NCBI GenBank assembly: GCA_019748195.1
Contig: JAIEPW010000092.1
Coordinates: forward strand, 1-56,591
DNA: 56,591 nucleotides
Direction of reading: 5' to 3'
Origin: Bryobacteraceae bacterium
Lineage (GTDB): Bacteria > Acidobacteriota > Terriglobia > Bryobacterales > Bryobacteraceae
Shown: positions 42,936 to 51,715 of the stretch, one piece after another
Numbering within the stretch: the stretch's first letter is position 1
Layout of the letters: every line of letters begins with the position of its first letter
Position numbers and translations under genes: made by a program
The notes under the pieces: model-generated
What the model was told of the DNA's origin: nothing
Seen by the model: the letters and a program-made list of their open reading frames with translations, nothing else
Database searches by the model: none

Positions 42936-43277
42936 TTAGAGTTGGAAAGCAGGCTTATCTTCCCGGGCCACGCGCGGCTCCTTCTCGAAATGGCTCTCGC
43001 GCAGCACTTCGGCGACCTCCATGTCGTAGTATTCGTACCACTTCTCGCGCCCTTTCTGCTGCGTCCGGGCATGATCCGGGTGCCGTCTCCAGGCCTCCAG
43101 CGTCTCGGCGCTGTCCCAGTAAACCAGCGTCAGACGCTCGCCGCCGGCCCCATTATACGAGCGGTAGTCCCGGAATCCGGGCATCTGGCGCGCCAGCGAC
43201 ATCATTTCCTCCCCCGCGGCCTGGAAGTCCGCGCCAGCCTCCGCTGTGAGTTTGGAACGAAAGATTACGATCACCAT
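42936..43277 (-). CDS. Antibiotic-biosynthesis-monooxygenase (ABM) domain protein
   Basis: A 113-residue ferredoxin-like dimeric alpha-beta barrel protein: MVIVIFRSKLTAEAGADF, MPGFRDYRSYNGAGGERL and YWDSAETLEAWRRHPDHART match the ABM family, with the typical histidine late in the second helix. Members oxidise small aromatics or bind haem, and many have no known role. AGGAGAG precedes the ATG at 43277. It is the first gene of a three-gene minus-strand unit with the SDR and permease. The tail (residues 95-113) is charged and probably disordered. Confidence 0.87.
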   Translation of the reverse strand: MVIVIFRSKLTAEAGADFQAAGEEMMSLARQMPGFRDYRSYNGAGGERLTLVYWDSAETLEAWRRHPDHARTQQKGREKWYEYYDMEVAEVLRESHFEKEPRVAREDKPAFQL

Positions 43278-43438
43278 AACTCTCCTTTTACGCGTCCGCC
43301 GCCCAATTGTCCCTGCGATGCGTACGAATTCGTGAAGCGATTTTCGAATCCGAACACGGGAGACCGTCGGGAACGAGTAAAGTCCTTTAGCATCTTGTAT
43401 TTGCCACTTGGATCTTCAGTTGCAGCAGCATTATTGCC

Positions 43439-45874
43439 ATGCATTCTCTTGTTCAGGACCTCCGGCAGAGCGCGCGCCTGCTTCTGAAACAGCCGGGTTT
43501 CTCGGCGATGGTCATTGTCACCCTTGCCCTGGGAATCGGTGCAAACACAGCGATTTTCAGCGTGATCAACGCGCTGATCCTAAGCCCGCCGGAGTTCGCG
43601 GACGCCGGCCGGGTTGCCGCCCTCTGGCGAACACCCAAGGACCGTCGCGTCGAAGACCGCATCTCCTACCTGGAGTTACAAGAGTGGCAGCGACGGAGCC
43701 GCGCCTTCGAATCGATCGCCGGCTACAAGACGCAGAGCTTCGTGATTCAGGGCGAGGACCGGGCGGAGAGCGTCCCGGGACTGCGGGTCACTTCCAACTT
43801 CCTGTCCCTGTTGCGGACACAGGTGATCCGCGGCCGCGATTTCCACGCCGAGGATGAGAAGCGCAACGCCGTTCCGGTGGTGCTGGTGGGCCACTCGTTC
43901 TGGAAGGACCGGCTCAACGGCGACGAGGCCGCCCTGGGCCGCGAGCTGACGCTGAACGGACGCGCGTTCACGGTCATCGGGATCTTACCACCGAGCTTCC
44001 GCTTCCCCATTGCGCCCGACAGCGATGCCCTGATCACAACGGTGGCTGGCGAGGGCCGGAATCTGGAAGAGCGCGGCGCGCAGGTCCTCCGCGCGATTGG
44101 ACGCCTGGCCTCCGGCGTGTCCCCGGAACAAGCGCAGGCGGAGTTCCGCGGCATCTCCGCCAGCCTGGAAAGAGAGTTCCCGCAGCACAACCGGGATGCC
44201 GCGGCGATCGTGGTACCCGTGGATGAACATATCGTTGGCCCTTCCATCCGGCAGGCGTTGTGGCTCCTGCTGGGAGCCGTGGGACTGCTGCTGCTCATCG
44301 CCTGCACCAACGTCACCAATCTCTTGTTGGCGCGATCCGCCGTGCGTCAAAGGGAGCTCGCGATTCGCGCGGCGCTGGGCGCGGGAGGCTGGCGGCTGGC
44401 GCGCCTGCTGTTCACCGAGGGCCTGCTGCTTTCCGCCGCGGCCGGCGCGGCCGGACTGCTGTTGGGGACCTGGAGCATGGCCGCGATCCAGATCTACGGA
44501 GGCAGCCAGTTGCCGCGCCTCACCGAGCTGCAGGTCGATGCGAGGGTGCTTGCCTTCACGGCCCTGGTGTCGCTGGTGACGGCGCTGGTCTTCAGCATCC
44601 TTCCGATGGTCCGCGCCAGCCGCCCGCATGTGCATGACGTGCTCAAGTCAGGCGCCGGAACCGCCTCGTCCGGAGTGGGTTCGCGATTGTGGCAAGACTC
44701 GCTGGTAGTAGCCGAGGTGGCGGTGGGCCTGGTTCTGTTCCTTGGCGCCGGCCTCATGATCCGGAGTTTCAACCAGTTGGTGAATGTCGATCCCGGCTTT
44801 GATCCAAGGAACGTGCTTATGGGGAGGATCAGCCTGACGCGGCCGGCGTACGCCGATTCCGCCGAGAGGGCGCGCTTCATCCAGCAGACGCTCGATCGCC
44901 TTCGCGCCCTACCCGGTGTGGAAAGCGCGGCGCTGATTGCTCCGATGCCCTTCAGCGGAGGTAACGTCTCGGGGGACTTCCGCATTGAGGGCGCACCGGA
45001 ACCGCGCCCCGGGAGCGAGCCCATGGCCGCGATCCGCAGTGTGACTCCGGAGTACTTCGCGGCCATCCGCATCCCGCTGCGCAGCGGCCGCTACTTCACG
45101 CCTGCCGACCGCCGCGGAGCGCCCGGTGTCGCCATCATCAACGAAGCCCTGGCCCGGCAATACTTCCCCAAGGAAAACCCGGTGGGCCGGCGCATCTCCA
45201 ATATCGGCGCGAACCAGAATCAAGGCGATCCCGAGACCTGGGAAATTGCCGGTGTCGTGGGCGACGTCCGTCACGGCAGCCTGACCGCGCCGGCCGAGCC
45301 AGAGATCTACCTGCCCTTCGAGCAGAACACGTGGAATTGGGGCAACTTTCTGATCCGGTCTTCCGGCGATCCCGCCGCATTGAGCCGGGCCTTCGCCGAG
45401 GCGATCCGCGCGGGAGACAAAACCGTGCTCATCACCAAGGTGCAACCGCTTCCGGAAGCCATTGCCGATTCGGTGTCGCGCTCGCGTTTCTACACCTTCC
45501 TGTTCGCGCTTTTCGGCGCGATCGCCATCGTGCTCACTCTGTCCGGAATCTATGGCGTGATCTCCTACACCGTCTCCCGGCAGACCCGAGAAATCGGGAT
45601 TCGGGTGGCGCTGGGCGCACGGTCGGAAACCGTGTTCCGGCTGGTGGCGGGACGGGGGCTTTTGCTCACGTTGGCGGGCGTCGCCCTCGGCCTGGTGGGA
45701 TCGCTGGCCGTCTCGCGCTTCATGGAGTCGCTCCTGTTCCGGGTCCGCGGAACCGATCCGCCTACCTTCGCGGCGGTCTCGATAGTGTTGCTGGCGGTTG
45801 GATTCGCCGCGAGCGCCGTGCCCGCGATGCGCGCGGCCCGCGTGGATCCGATTGTCGCCCTGCGCGCTGAGTAA
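43439..45874 (+). CDS. ADOP-type MacB/FtsX ABC transporter permease
   Basis: An 811-residue inner-membrane protein of the acidobacterial ADOP family. It has an N-terminal helix (LALGIGANTAIFSVINA), a MacB periplasmic core domain, an FtsX core (WLLLGAVGLLLLIACTNVTN, then RELAIRAALGAGGWRLARLL), a second periplasmic core (residues about 430-660) and a second FtsX core (SGIYGVISYTVSRQTREIGI) ending AMRAARVDPIVALRAE, the standard family end. No prefix domain is present at its N-terminus, and no ATPase gene lies next to it. Family members are thought to move lipoproteins or peptides with an ATPase encoded elsewhere. A CATTAT box lies four bases before the ATG and no ribosome site is seen. Confidence 0.92.
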   Translation: MHSLVQDLRQSARLLLKQPGFSAMVIVTLALGIGANTAIFSVINALILSPPEFADAGRVAALWRTPKDRRVEDRISYLELQEWQRRSRAFESIAGYKTQSFVIQGEDRAESVPGLRVTSNFLSLLRTQVIRGRDFHAEDEKRNAVPVVLVGHSFWKDRLNGDEAALGRELTLNGRAFTVIGILPPSFRFPIAPDSDALITTVAGEGRNLEERGAQVLRAIGRLASGVSPEQAQAEFRGISASLEREFPQHNRDAAAIVVPVDEHIVGPSIRQALWLLLGAVGLLLLIACTNVTNLLLARSAVRQRELAIRAALGAGGWRLARLLFTEGLLLSAAAGAAGLLLGTWSMAAIQIYGGSQLPRLTELQVDARVLAFTALVSLVTALVFSILPMVRASRPHVHDVLKSGAGTASSGVGSRLWQDSLVVAEVAVGLVLFLGAGLMIRSFNQLVNVDPGFDPRNVLMGRISLTRPAYADSAERARFIQQTLDRLRALPGVESAALIAPMPFSGGNVSGDFRIEGAPEPRPGSEPMAAIRSVTPEYFAAIRIPLRSGRYFTPADRRGAPGVAIINEALARQYFPKENPVGRRISNIGANQNQGDPETWEIAGVVGDVRHGSLTAPAEPEIYLPFEQNTWNWGNFLIRSSGDPAALSRAFAEAIRAGDKTVLITKVQPLPEAIADSVSRSRFYTFLFALFGAIAIVLTLSGIYGVISYTVSRQTREIGIRVALGARSETVFRLVAGRGLLLTLAGVALGLVGSLAVSRFMESLLFRVRGTDPPTFAAVSIVLLAVGFAASAVPAMRAARVDPIVALRAE

Positions 45875-45883
45875 GATTAGGGA

Positions 45884-46537
45884 ATGCGTTTTCGCAAGTA
45901 TTGGCCGCTGCTGTTGCTGGTGGCTTTGAGCGTTGTTTTCGCCCAGGACCGGAACGCGCGCCGCGGGCGCCCGGGCGAGTTCGACTATTACGTCCTCAGC
46001 TTGTCCTGGTCACCTGAATATTGCGCCGGGCCGAACGGAGGGCGCGATCCGGGACAATGCGGCGAACGCCGTCAATTCGGGTTCATCACTCACGGACTCT
46101 GGCCGCAGTATGAGCGCGGCGGTTGGCCGCAATTTTGTTCGGCCGAGCCCATGGATAACCGCCTGATTGACGGGCTGCTTCCGCTGATGCCGAGCCCGCG
46201 GCTCATCCGGCATGAGTGGTCCAAGCACGGCACCTGTTCCGGGTTCGACAGCGCGGGATACTTCCGGCTGGTCCGCAAAGCCTATGAGTCGGTGGGCATT
46301 CCCCAGCGGTATCGACGGCCCGGGGACGCCATCCGGCAGAGTCCGTCGGAATTGCGAGCCGCGTTTCGCGCCGAGAATCCCCCGCTTCCGGAGGACGGCT
46401 TCGCTGTCTACTGCACCGGGCGGTTCCTGAGCGAGGTGCGGGTCTGCCTGGACAAGGATTTGAAGCCCAGACCTTGTGGCAGCGGCATTCGCGACGGCTG
46501 CCGCGCGCCGGAACTGATCGTCCGGCCAGTGCGGTGA
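45884..46537 (+). CDS. Ribonuclease T2-family protein
   Basis: A 217-residue secreted ribonuclease. The signal peptide (MRFRKYWPLLLLVALSVVFA) is followed by LSLSWSPEYC, the two catalytic segments THGLWPQYERGG (CAS I) and IRHEWSKHGTCSGF (CAS II), and several cysteines that would form disulphides. These give the two catalytic histidines and the glutamate of the RNase T2 mechanism. It probably scavenges RNA in the periplasm or outside. It begins nine bases after the ADOP stop, with AGGGA near the ATG. Confidence 0.92.
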   Translation: MRFRKYWPLLLLVALSVVFAQDRNARRGRPGEFDYYVLSLSWSPEYCAGPNGGRDPGQCGERRQFGFITHGLWPQYERGGWPQFCSAEPMDNRLIDGLLPLMPSPRLIRHEWSKHGTCSGFDSAGYFRLVRKAYESVGIPQRYRRPGDAIRQSPSELRAAFRAENPPLPEDGFAVYCTGRFLSEVRVCLDKDLKPRPCGSGIRDGCRAPELIVRPVR

Positions 46538-46556
46538 CAACTGATATTCTGAAGCC

Positions 46557-46769
46557 GTGGAGAAGCTCGACAAGTTTCGCGTGGACCGGACAGTGATGGA
46601 AGTCGCCAAGGTTTCCGACCGGCACAGCGACCGCGAATACTGGCTGTCGAAGACGATCCAAGAAAGATTGGAAGCCCTCGAAATGCTGAGGCAGCTCGCC
46701 TATGGGTATGATGCAGCTACCGCCAGACTTCAGCGAGTTCTTGAGGTTGTTAAACGCCAACGACGCTGA
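46557..46769 (+). CDS. Small protein of a nucleotidyltransferase cassette
   Basis: A 70-residue protein starting at GTG (MEKLDKFRVDRTVMEVAKVS). The core YWLSKTIQERLEALEMLRQL followed by YGYDAATARLQRVLEV is a pattern I associate with small proteins encoded next to minimal nucleotidyltransferases, and the gene overlaps the next by about 70 bases. This suggests a two-gene unit similar to toxin-antitoxin pairs. Its role as antitoxin or partner is inferred from that arrangement only. A TATTCT box lies six bases before the start. Confidence 0.65.
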   Translation: MEKLDKFRVDRTVMEVAKVSDRHSDREYWLSKTIQERLEALEMLRQLAYGYDAATARLQRVLEVVKRQRR

Positions 46770-47147
46770 GTATCTGCTGGTGGGTGACTTTGCGGTAAAC
46801 GTGCACGGTTACTCCCGCAGCACGGGCGACATCGATGTGTGGGTTGCTCCGACCGCCCAGAATGCGCTTCGAGTGGCCGCCGCCCTTCGAGACTTCGGCT
46901 TCCCGAATGCCACGCCCGCGTTGTTCACCGAGCCGGATCAAATCGTGCGACTGGGGGTGCCGCCGCTCCGTATTGAGATCCTGACCGGGATTGACGGCGT
47001 GGAGTTCGATTCATGCTATCAGCGGCGCATCTCCGTCCGAACTGAGAATATCGGATCCCAGTGATTCGTCTGGAGGACCTGATCGCGAATAAGAAAGCTG
47101 CGGGGCGGCCCAAAGACCTCGCCGATTTGGACGAATTGGAAACCTGA
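46702..47147 (+). pseudogene. Nucleotidyltransferase (AbiEii/MNT-like), frameshifted near its end
   Basis: The frame from 46702 encodes LLNANDAEYLLVGDFAVNVHG, then the catalytic SRSTGDIDVWVAPT with its DxD aspartates, the core of a minimal nucleotidyltransferase, and stops at 47062-47064. The ordinary ending of the family, IPVIRLEDLIANKKAAGRPK followed by DLADLDELE, is present but one frame over (about 47051-47147). A single-base insertion or deletion near 47045-47060 splits it. The second glycine of the usual GGxA motif is also aspartate. It may be a decayed gene, a sequencing error, or rarely a true frameshift site. The start may be at 46702, 46708 or 46711. Confidence 0.75.
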
Positions 47148-47154
47148 AATGATC

Positions 47155-47198
47155 GACGGCGGGGACTCGTGTGGAGAACACGAGAGAACCCCGCCGTC
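47155..47198. terminator. Bidirectional terminator between the nucleotidyltransferase and haem-copper genes
   Basis: Outer arms gacggcgggg (47155-47164) and ccccgccgtc (47189-47198) and inner arms ctcgtgt (47166-47172) and acacgag (47178-47184), all perfect, form a long stem between two convergent genes. TTCTCT follows on the plus strand. Confidence 0.72.
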
Positions 47199-47216
47199 TT
47201 CTCTGGGAGAACTAAG

Positions 47217-48455
47217 TTACTCTTGCCCGCCGATCGCGGGATTCAACGTCCGCGGATCCACCGGCGTAATGTAGGTGAACCAGCCAAGCATCATCTCTTC
47301 CCACGTCTGTGGTCCGAACCGCACTTCCTTGGTTGGATCGGGGTTGTACTTATTGTTGGGCGAATTGTCGAAGTGCGCCACGCATTCGATGCGCGACCCC
47401 TTCGGCAGGAACAGCGGCTCCTTCAACTCGTAAGTGAGCTGCCAGTTGAAGTCGTACTTCGGAACCGAAAGCAGGATCTGCTCGCGCCCGTCGGGGAACA
47501 CGGCCTTGTACATCCAGTCCTTGCCGCGAACGTGCATGTGCGGCATGAAGGAAATCACCTGCATGTCCTGCTTCACTTCGTACTTCGACTTCACTTCGTG
47601 ATTGGGATCGCCCGGCGGAATCTTGAAAAAGTTGTTGCCCGCCACGGTAATCCGCGCGTGATACCTGGGAGGCGCCGTGGCGTACCGGAAGCCGAAGTAG
47701 CTGCGGTCCACGCGCTCCTTGCCGGCCGCCGTGTAGTGCATCTGGAAGATGAACTTGGAGCCGGCCTTGATCAGGCGCGCCGTTCCGGGTTCAAAGATGG
47801 TTGCCGGATCTCCGGGGGCATAGCCCACCAGCATTTCGCGCCGCTCCGTCTGTTCGCCCCTGGCAGCCGATTCCGGCGTTCCCGGCGGCAGGATGTATAC
47901 GATGATGTGATGCACCACGTCGCGCTTGTCGGGACGCGCCTCCACCGCCTGCACCCACACGTCTTCCTTGATTCCGGGGTCCACGGTGAAGTGCTGGTAA
48001 GGAATCGTGCCTTCAGCGGGAACCGTGAACTCGCGGCCCATGTCGATGACGACATCCGGCTTTCCAATCGTCCAGCCGGTGACAAACTCCGGTGACGGAG
48101 GCAGATCCTTCAAGCTGCCTTCCGGCGAACCGGCGTTCACCCAGTTCACAATCGTGGCGATCTCCGCCTCCGACAGGCGGCGGTCATTCTTGAAGACACC
48201 GTGCGCCGGGTCCGCCAGCCACGGCGGCATGGTCCGCGCAACCACTTTTTCCTTAATGGCTTTGGCCCACGGCCGCACTTCCTTGTAACTGGTGAACATC
48301 ATCGGCGCCGCTTCGCCCGGCCGGTGACACTCCACGCAGCGCTGGTTCAGAATGGGCGCAATGTGCTTGGTGTAGGTCGGTTTGGCGACCGGCGCATTGG
48401 CCGCGAACGCGGTGGCGATAGATAGGCCGGCCAGAACAAAACTGCTTCTGCTCAT
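47217..48455 (-). CDS. Cytochrome c-copper type II monooxygenase-like protein
   Basis: A 412-residue exported protein. After a signal peptide (MSRSSFVLAGLSIATAFAA) comes a cytochrome c-like domain with CVECH and a possible distal Met in RTMPPWLADP, then a copper type II, ascorbate-dependent-monooxygenase-like beta-sandwich with clustered histidines: DVVHHIIVYIL, FQMHYTAAGKE and FMPHMHVRGKDW, which match the two copper-binding modules. Acidobacterial and planctomycete genomes hold many such proteins of unknown substrate. The ATG at 48455 has GGGAGGGG upstream. It is downstream of the mscS hairpin and so is a separate unit. Confidence 0.82.
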   Translation of the reverse strand: MSRSSFVLAGLSIATAFAANAPVAKPTYTKHIAPILNQRCVECHRPGEAAPMMFTSYKEVRPWAKAIKEKVVARTMPPWLADPAHGVFKNDRRLSEAEIATIVNWVNAGSPEGSLKDLPPSPEFVTGWTIGKPDVVIDMGREFTVPAEGTIPYQHFTVDPGIKEDVWVQAVEARPDKRDVVHHIIVYILPPGTPESAARGEQTERREMLVGYAPGDPATIFEPGTARLIKAGSKFIFQMHYTAAGKERVDRSYFGFRYATAPPRYHARITVAGNNFFKIPPGDPNHEVKSKYEVKQDMQVISFMPHMHVRGKDWMYKAVFPDGREQILLSVPKYDFNWQLTYELKEPLFLPKGSRIECVAHFDNSPNNKYNPDPTKEVRFGPQTWEEMMLGWFTYITPVDPRTLNPAIGGQE

Positions 48456-48551
48456 AACCCCTCCCAGAGCGAGCTTAACTACGTTCATTTATTTATCATG
48501 GTTGCGGAGAAACGGACAAGCCCTTTTATTGTAATGACTTGTAAGCCGCAA

Positions 48552-48572
48552 CTCGGACTATTTTAGTCCGAG
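48552..48572 (-). terminator. Hairpin after the mscS gene
   Basis: Perfect nine-base arms ctcggacta (48552-48560) and tagtccgag (48564-48572) with a three-base loop lie directly after the mscS stop on the minus strand. No T-run follows. It separates mscS from the next minus-strand gene. Confidence 0.55.
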
Positions 48573-48573
48573 C

Positions 48574-50301
48574 CTAATCTGCTGGAACCGGAGGAGTTGC
48601 CAGCGGGGACCCGGCGGGCGGATACATGGTCCTGTCGCGCAGCCCCACCATCTCCTCTTCCGGGAAGTCGGGAAACGGCAACTTGCCCGATTGCCGCCAA
48701 CCGGCCACGGCCGCTGCAGCCCTACCGGCGTCCTCGGGCGCGGGCCGGACATCGCGGCCCACGTACAGAGTCCGGCCCGGGAATGCAAACGCGGTTCCCG
48801 CGTCCGAAATCACGTCCATCGTACGCAGCAGCAGGTCCTCCCGCACAGCCAGGTACTGCGCGAAGTCGGTAGTGAGCACGAACGCGAAGACTTCGATGAT
48901 CAAGCCGGCATCCGTAAAGCCCGCCAGCCGCGCGCGGCATCCAGGCGATTCCACCATGGGGTGCGAGTGCAGCAGCTTGCGCAGCTCGGCCAGCAGGTAG
49001 CGCATCTGTTCGGGCGTCGTCTCATAGCGGACGTTCATCGTGCTCTGGAACAGAATCTTACCCCGGGCGGTCAAGTTTTCCAGGTTCATCGTGGCCAGAG
49101 TGCCGTTGGGAATGGTGACCAGCGTGTGTTCGACCGTCCGGACGCGGGTGCTGCGCAAGCTGATGTCTTCGATGTTACCGGTGACGCCGCCGAAGCGAAT
49201 GGTGTCGCCCACGCGGATCACGTCATCCGACAGCACGGAGACACCGCCGATGAAGTTCTCCACTGTCTTCTGCGCGCCGAAGGCAATCGCCAGGCCGCCG
49301 ATCCCCAGCCCGGCCACGGCCGCGCCCGTCTGCACGCCCCACAGGTTCAGGATGGCGATGACAATCACCACGAACACGATCGCTTTCAGCACGCGGCCTC
49401 CCAGCAGGATCGCCGCTTCGACGCTCGCGCCCAGCCGGGCGACGGAGCGGGCCTTCATCCGGTCGCCGCTCCAGTCGATGAACCGCCACAACAACACTCC
49501 GATGCCGGCGAACATGGCCATCGCGATCAGCCGCTGGTAGTAGAACCGGAACAGAAGCGGCACCCCGATCTGACTGAAGAACGCCAGGTGCAACACCAGG
49601 GAATAAACGGCCCACAGCGGGCGGCTGACGCGCACCGGAAGCACCGGCCGCTGCCCGGTGACCAGCTTCCACAAAGCGCCGAACAGCCAAAGTTGCACCC
49701 ACGCCGCGGCGATGGCCGGCAGGATCGCCAGGGCGATGGCGATCCATTGCCACAGGGCCATCGACCAGATATGTCGTTCCGTCATCCAGGACGGGAGCCG
49801 TTCGACGAAGGCCGGCGGCCCCACCTCTGCGTACAGAGCCGGAACCTGGCGTACCGTCTCGTTCGCGATCAGCCAGATCTGGCCGTACGTTGGATGGAGC
49901 ACGCGGACCAGAATGAAGTCGGCCTCGCGATCCCCGGCGGTAAACTGTCCGGCACGTTCCTGGTCCGGACGCCCGTCTTCAATGGAGCCTTCCGCGCGGT
50001 TACTCAGGGTTTCGAGCGAACCGGAGAAGGTCTTGTCCAGCACGACACGCAGTTCCGACGCCAGGCGGGCGCCTCTCGCCTGACGTTCCGCGTCGCTCAA
50101 TTGGAGATATTGCGAAGCGGCGCTGAACTTCCCCGCTTGCGCCGCCTGCATGAAGCGCAGCGCCGTGGCTCGAGGCGTATCGCGGCCCAGCGGATCGGAC
50201 GGCTTGGCCGCCGCCGGCTCGCCCAGCCCCGGAAGCGGAATCTGAGCCTGCAGCAGACATGCGAAGAGAAGCGCCCCCGCGGCGCGCGGAAGAACGGTCA
50301 T
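48574..50301 (-). CDS. MscS-family mechanosensitive channel
   Basis: A 575-residue channel protein. After a signal-like start (AAGALLFACLLQAQ) comes a 150-residue periplasmic domain and then membrane helices (about LWQWIAIALAILPAIAAAWV onward). The pore helix and MscS signature are AGLGIGGLAIAFGAQKTVEN, followed by the beta-domain DVIRVGDTIRFGGVTGNIED and VTIPNGTLATMNLENL, which are standard. The C-terminal domain ends in a Pro-rich tail. It releases solutes under osmotic downshock or senses tension. It starts 49 bases after nrfA on the same strand and may share its transcript. Confidence 0.92.
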   Translation of the reverse strand: MTVLPRAAGALLFACLLQAQIPLPGLGEPAAAKPSDPLGRDTPRATALRFMQAAQAGKFSAASQYLQLSDAERQARGARLASELRVVLDKTFSGSLETLSNRAEGSIEDGRPDQERAGQFTAGDREADFILVRVLHPTYGQIWLIANETVRQVPALYAEVGPPAFVERLPSWMTERHIWSMALWQWIAIALAILPAIAAAWVQLWLFGALWKLVTGQRPVLPVRVSRPLWAVYSLVLHLAFFSQIGVPLLFRFYYQRLIAMAMFAGIGVLLWRFIDWSGDRMKARSVARLGASVEAAILLGGRVLKAIVFVVIVIAILNLWGVQTGAAVAGLGIGGLAIAFGAQKTVENFIGGVSVLSDDVIRVGDTIRFGGVTGNIEDISLRSTRVRTVEHTLVTIPNGTLATMNLENLTARGKILFQSTMNVRYETTPEQMRYLLAELRKLLHSHPMVESPGCRARLAGFTDAGLIIEVFAFVLTTDFAQYLAVREDLLLRTMDVISDAGTAFAFPGRTLYVGRDVRPAPEDAGRAAAAVAGWRQSGKLPFPDFPEEEMVGLRDRTMYPPAGSPLATPPVPAD

Positions 50302-50350
50302 CCGGCGAAATCCTCCCTAGCAAGGCTAGCGAATTCCTCGTGGGCGGCTG

Positions 50351-51706
50351 TCAGCGGCTCGCGGGACGCAGCGCGAGTTGCCCCTGGCGGGAGAAGTTCA
50401 CCGACTCTTGCAGAATGCGCAAAGCCTCGCCGCCGGCATGGAACCCGGTGGAATTCTCGGCTTCGACGAAGTCCAGATAGAACTGCGCCTTTCGCTGGAA
50501 GTCGCGAGCCTGGGCAAGCTCCCCATCGCCTCGGCCGGCTTCGCGAGCGTTCTTCAAGTCGTCGATCAGGTCCATGAGCGCGTTCATCGCCAGGTTGCGC
50601 GCGTTCCAGAATCGCGTTTGCGTCTGCTCCACGCGATCCTTCATCTCCTGTTCCGGGAAGTGATGGCAGCCCTGGCAGGCGCGATTCACGTTCAACATCG
50701 GGCTCGCGACGTGGTGATCGGAGATCTTTAACCCGCCCTCGCGCTTGTAGGGCATGTGGCAGTCGGCGCACGCGACGCCGGATCGCGCGTGGATGCCCTG
50801 GTTGTATAACTCGAACTCCGGATGCTGCGCCTTCAGCACGGGTGCTCCCGTCTCCTGGTGAAGAAAATCCTTATGGCCTGCCTCGTCGTAGTAGGCGAGG
50901 ATGTTCTCCACCTTCAACCCCTTATGCCAGGGATACGTGAGCCGCTTCTCCGCGCCCTTGAAGTAATACTCGACATGGCACTGCCCGCAGACGTAGGAGC
51001 GCATCTCCTGCGCGGTGGCGTCGCGAGCCAGATTGTAGTCCTTCACCCCCTGCGAGGCCTTCAGGACCTGCATCGCCTCCACGAAGGCGGGGCGCGTGAT
51101 GCGCAACTGCATCGTCCGCGGATCGTGGCAGTCGATGCACGCCACCGGATGCTTTACGAACTCCTTGGCCTCCATGTACTTCTTCTGATTGATCGCTTCG
51201 AAACCGCGGGTAAGGTCGCCGCCTCCCGCGCGGCGGTAAGCCGCCACCATGGAAGCGTGGCAGTTCAGGCAGGTGCCGGGCTGGGGAAAATCCGTCACGC
51301 GGCGCGTGTACCGCTGATCGTCGAGCATGTAGGCATGGCCCCGCTCCTCGCGGAAATCGGCCGCGAAGGGATAACCCAACCACATGCGCTTCAGGCGCGG
51401 ATCCTCCTGTAGCTTGCTTTGCGACACCACGACGCGCGGGTCCGCGTTGGTGGGCGTGTGCGGAAGGGCTTCCGATCCCCCGTAGCGGGTCCGCTGCTGA
51501 TCGACGGTCTTCCGATAGTCGTCATACTGGAGTGGGAAGTTCTTGCCCCACACCGCCGGATCCTCGATGTCGTCGGTAAGCTCCACCACACGGAAGTAGG
51601 TTTGCCGTCCTTCCTGTTTGCGCTCGAAGATGTTGATCAGCAGCGCGGTAATCCCGATCGCGGCGGCGGCGGCGATCGCGATGGTCCAGAGCAGCGTTCG
51701 TCTCAT
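50351..51706 (-). CDS. nrfA: Ammonia-forming cytochrome c nitrite reductase (pentahaem)
   Basis: Reduces nitrite to ammonium with six electrons in the periplasm. Five haem motifs: CLNCH (146-150), CIDCH (190-194), CGQCH (240-244), CADCH (313-317) and CQGCH (344-348). The catalytic surroundings CGQCHVEYYF and KISDHHVASPML match NrfA. The first, active-site haem has the CxxCH form, not the more common CxxCK. A single N-terminal helix (LLWTIAIAAAAAIGITALLI) anchors or exports it. The length of 451 residues is normal. It lies nine bases after nrfH, forming the membrane complex NrfHA. Confidence 0.95.
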   Translation of the reverse strand: MRRTLLWTIAIAAAAAIGITALLINIFERKQEGRQTYFRVVELTDDIEDPAVWGKNFPLQYDDYRKTVDQQRTRYGGSEALPHTPTNADPRVVVSQSKLQEDPRLKRMWLGYPFAADFREERGHAYMLDDQRYTRRVTDFPQPGTCLNCHASMVAAYRRAGGGDLTRGFEAINQKKYMEAKEFVKHPVACIDCHDPRTMQLRITRPAFVEAMQVLKASQGVKDYNLARDATAQEMRSYVCGQCHVEYYFKGAEKRLTYPWHKGLKVENILAYYDEAGHKDFLHQETGAPVLKAQHPEFELYNQGIHARSGVACADCHMPYKREGGLKISDHHVASPMLNVNRACQGCHHFPEQEMKDRVEQTQTRFWNARNLAMNALMDLIDDLKNAREAGRGDGELAQARDFQRKAQFYLDFVEAENSTGFHAGGEALRILQESVNFSRQGQLALRPASR

Positions 51707-51715
51707 ACCCGTTTC

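Noticed and set aside
43278-43438. Promoter or tRNA in the gap between the ABM and ADOP genes
   Set aside because: No cloverleaf and no clear -35/-10 pair; only a short attcg/cgaat repeat of doubtful meaning.
48691-50577. 628-codon plus-strand frame opposite mscS
   Set aside because: mscS motifs fix the minus strand as coding; the frame is His/Gln/Arg-rich shadow sequence.
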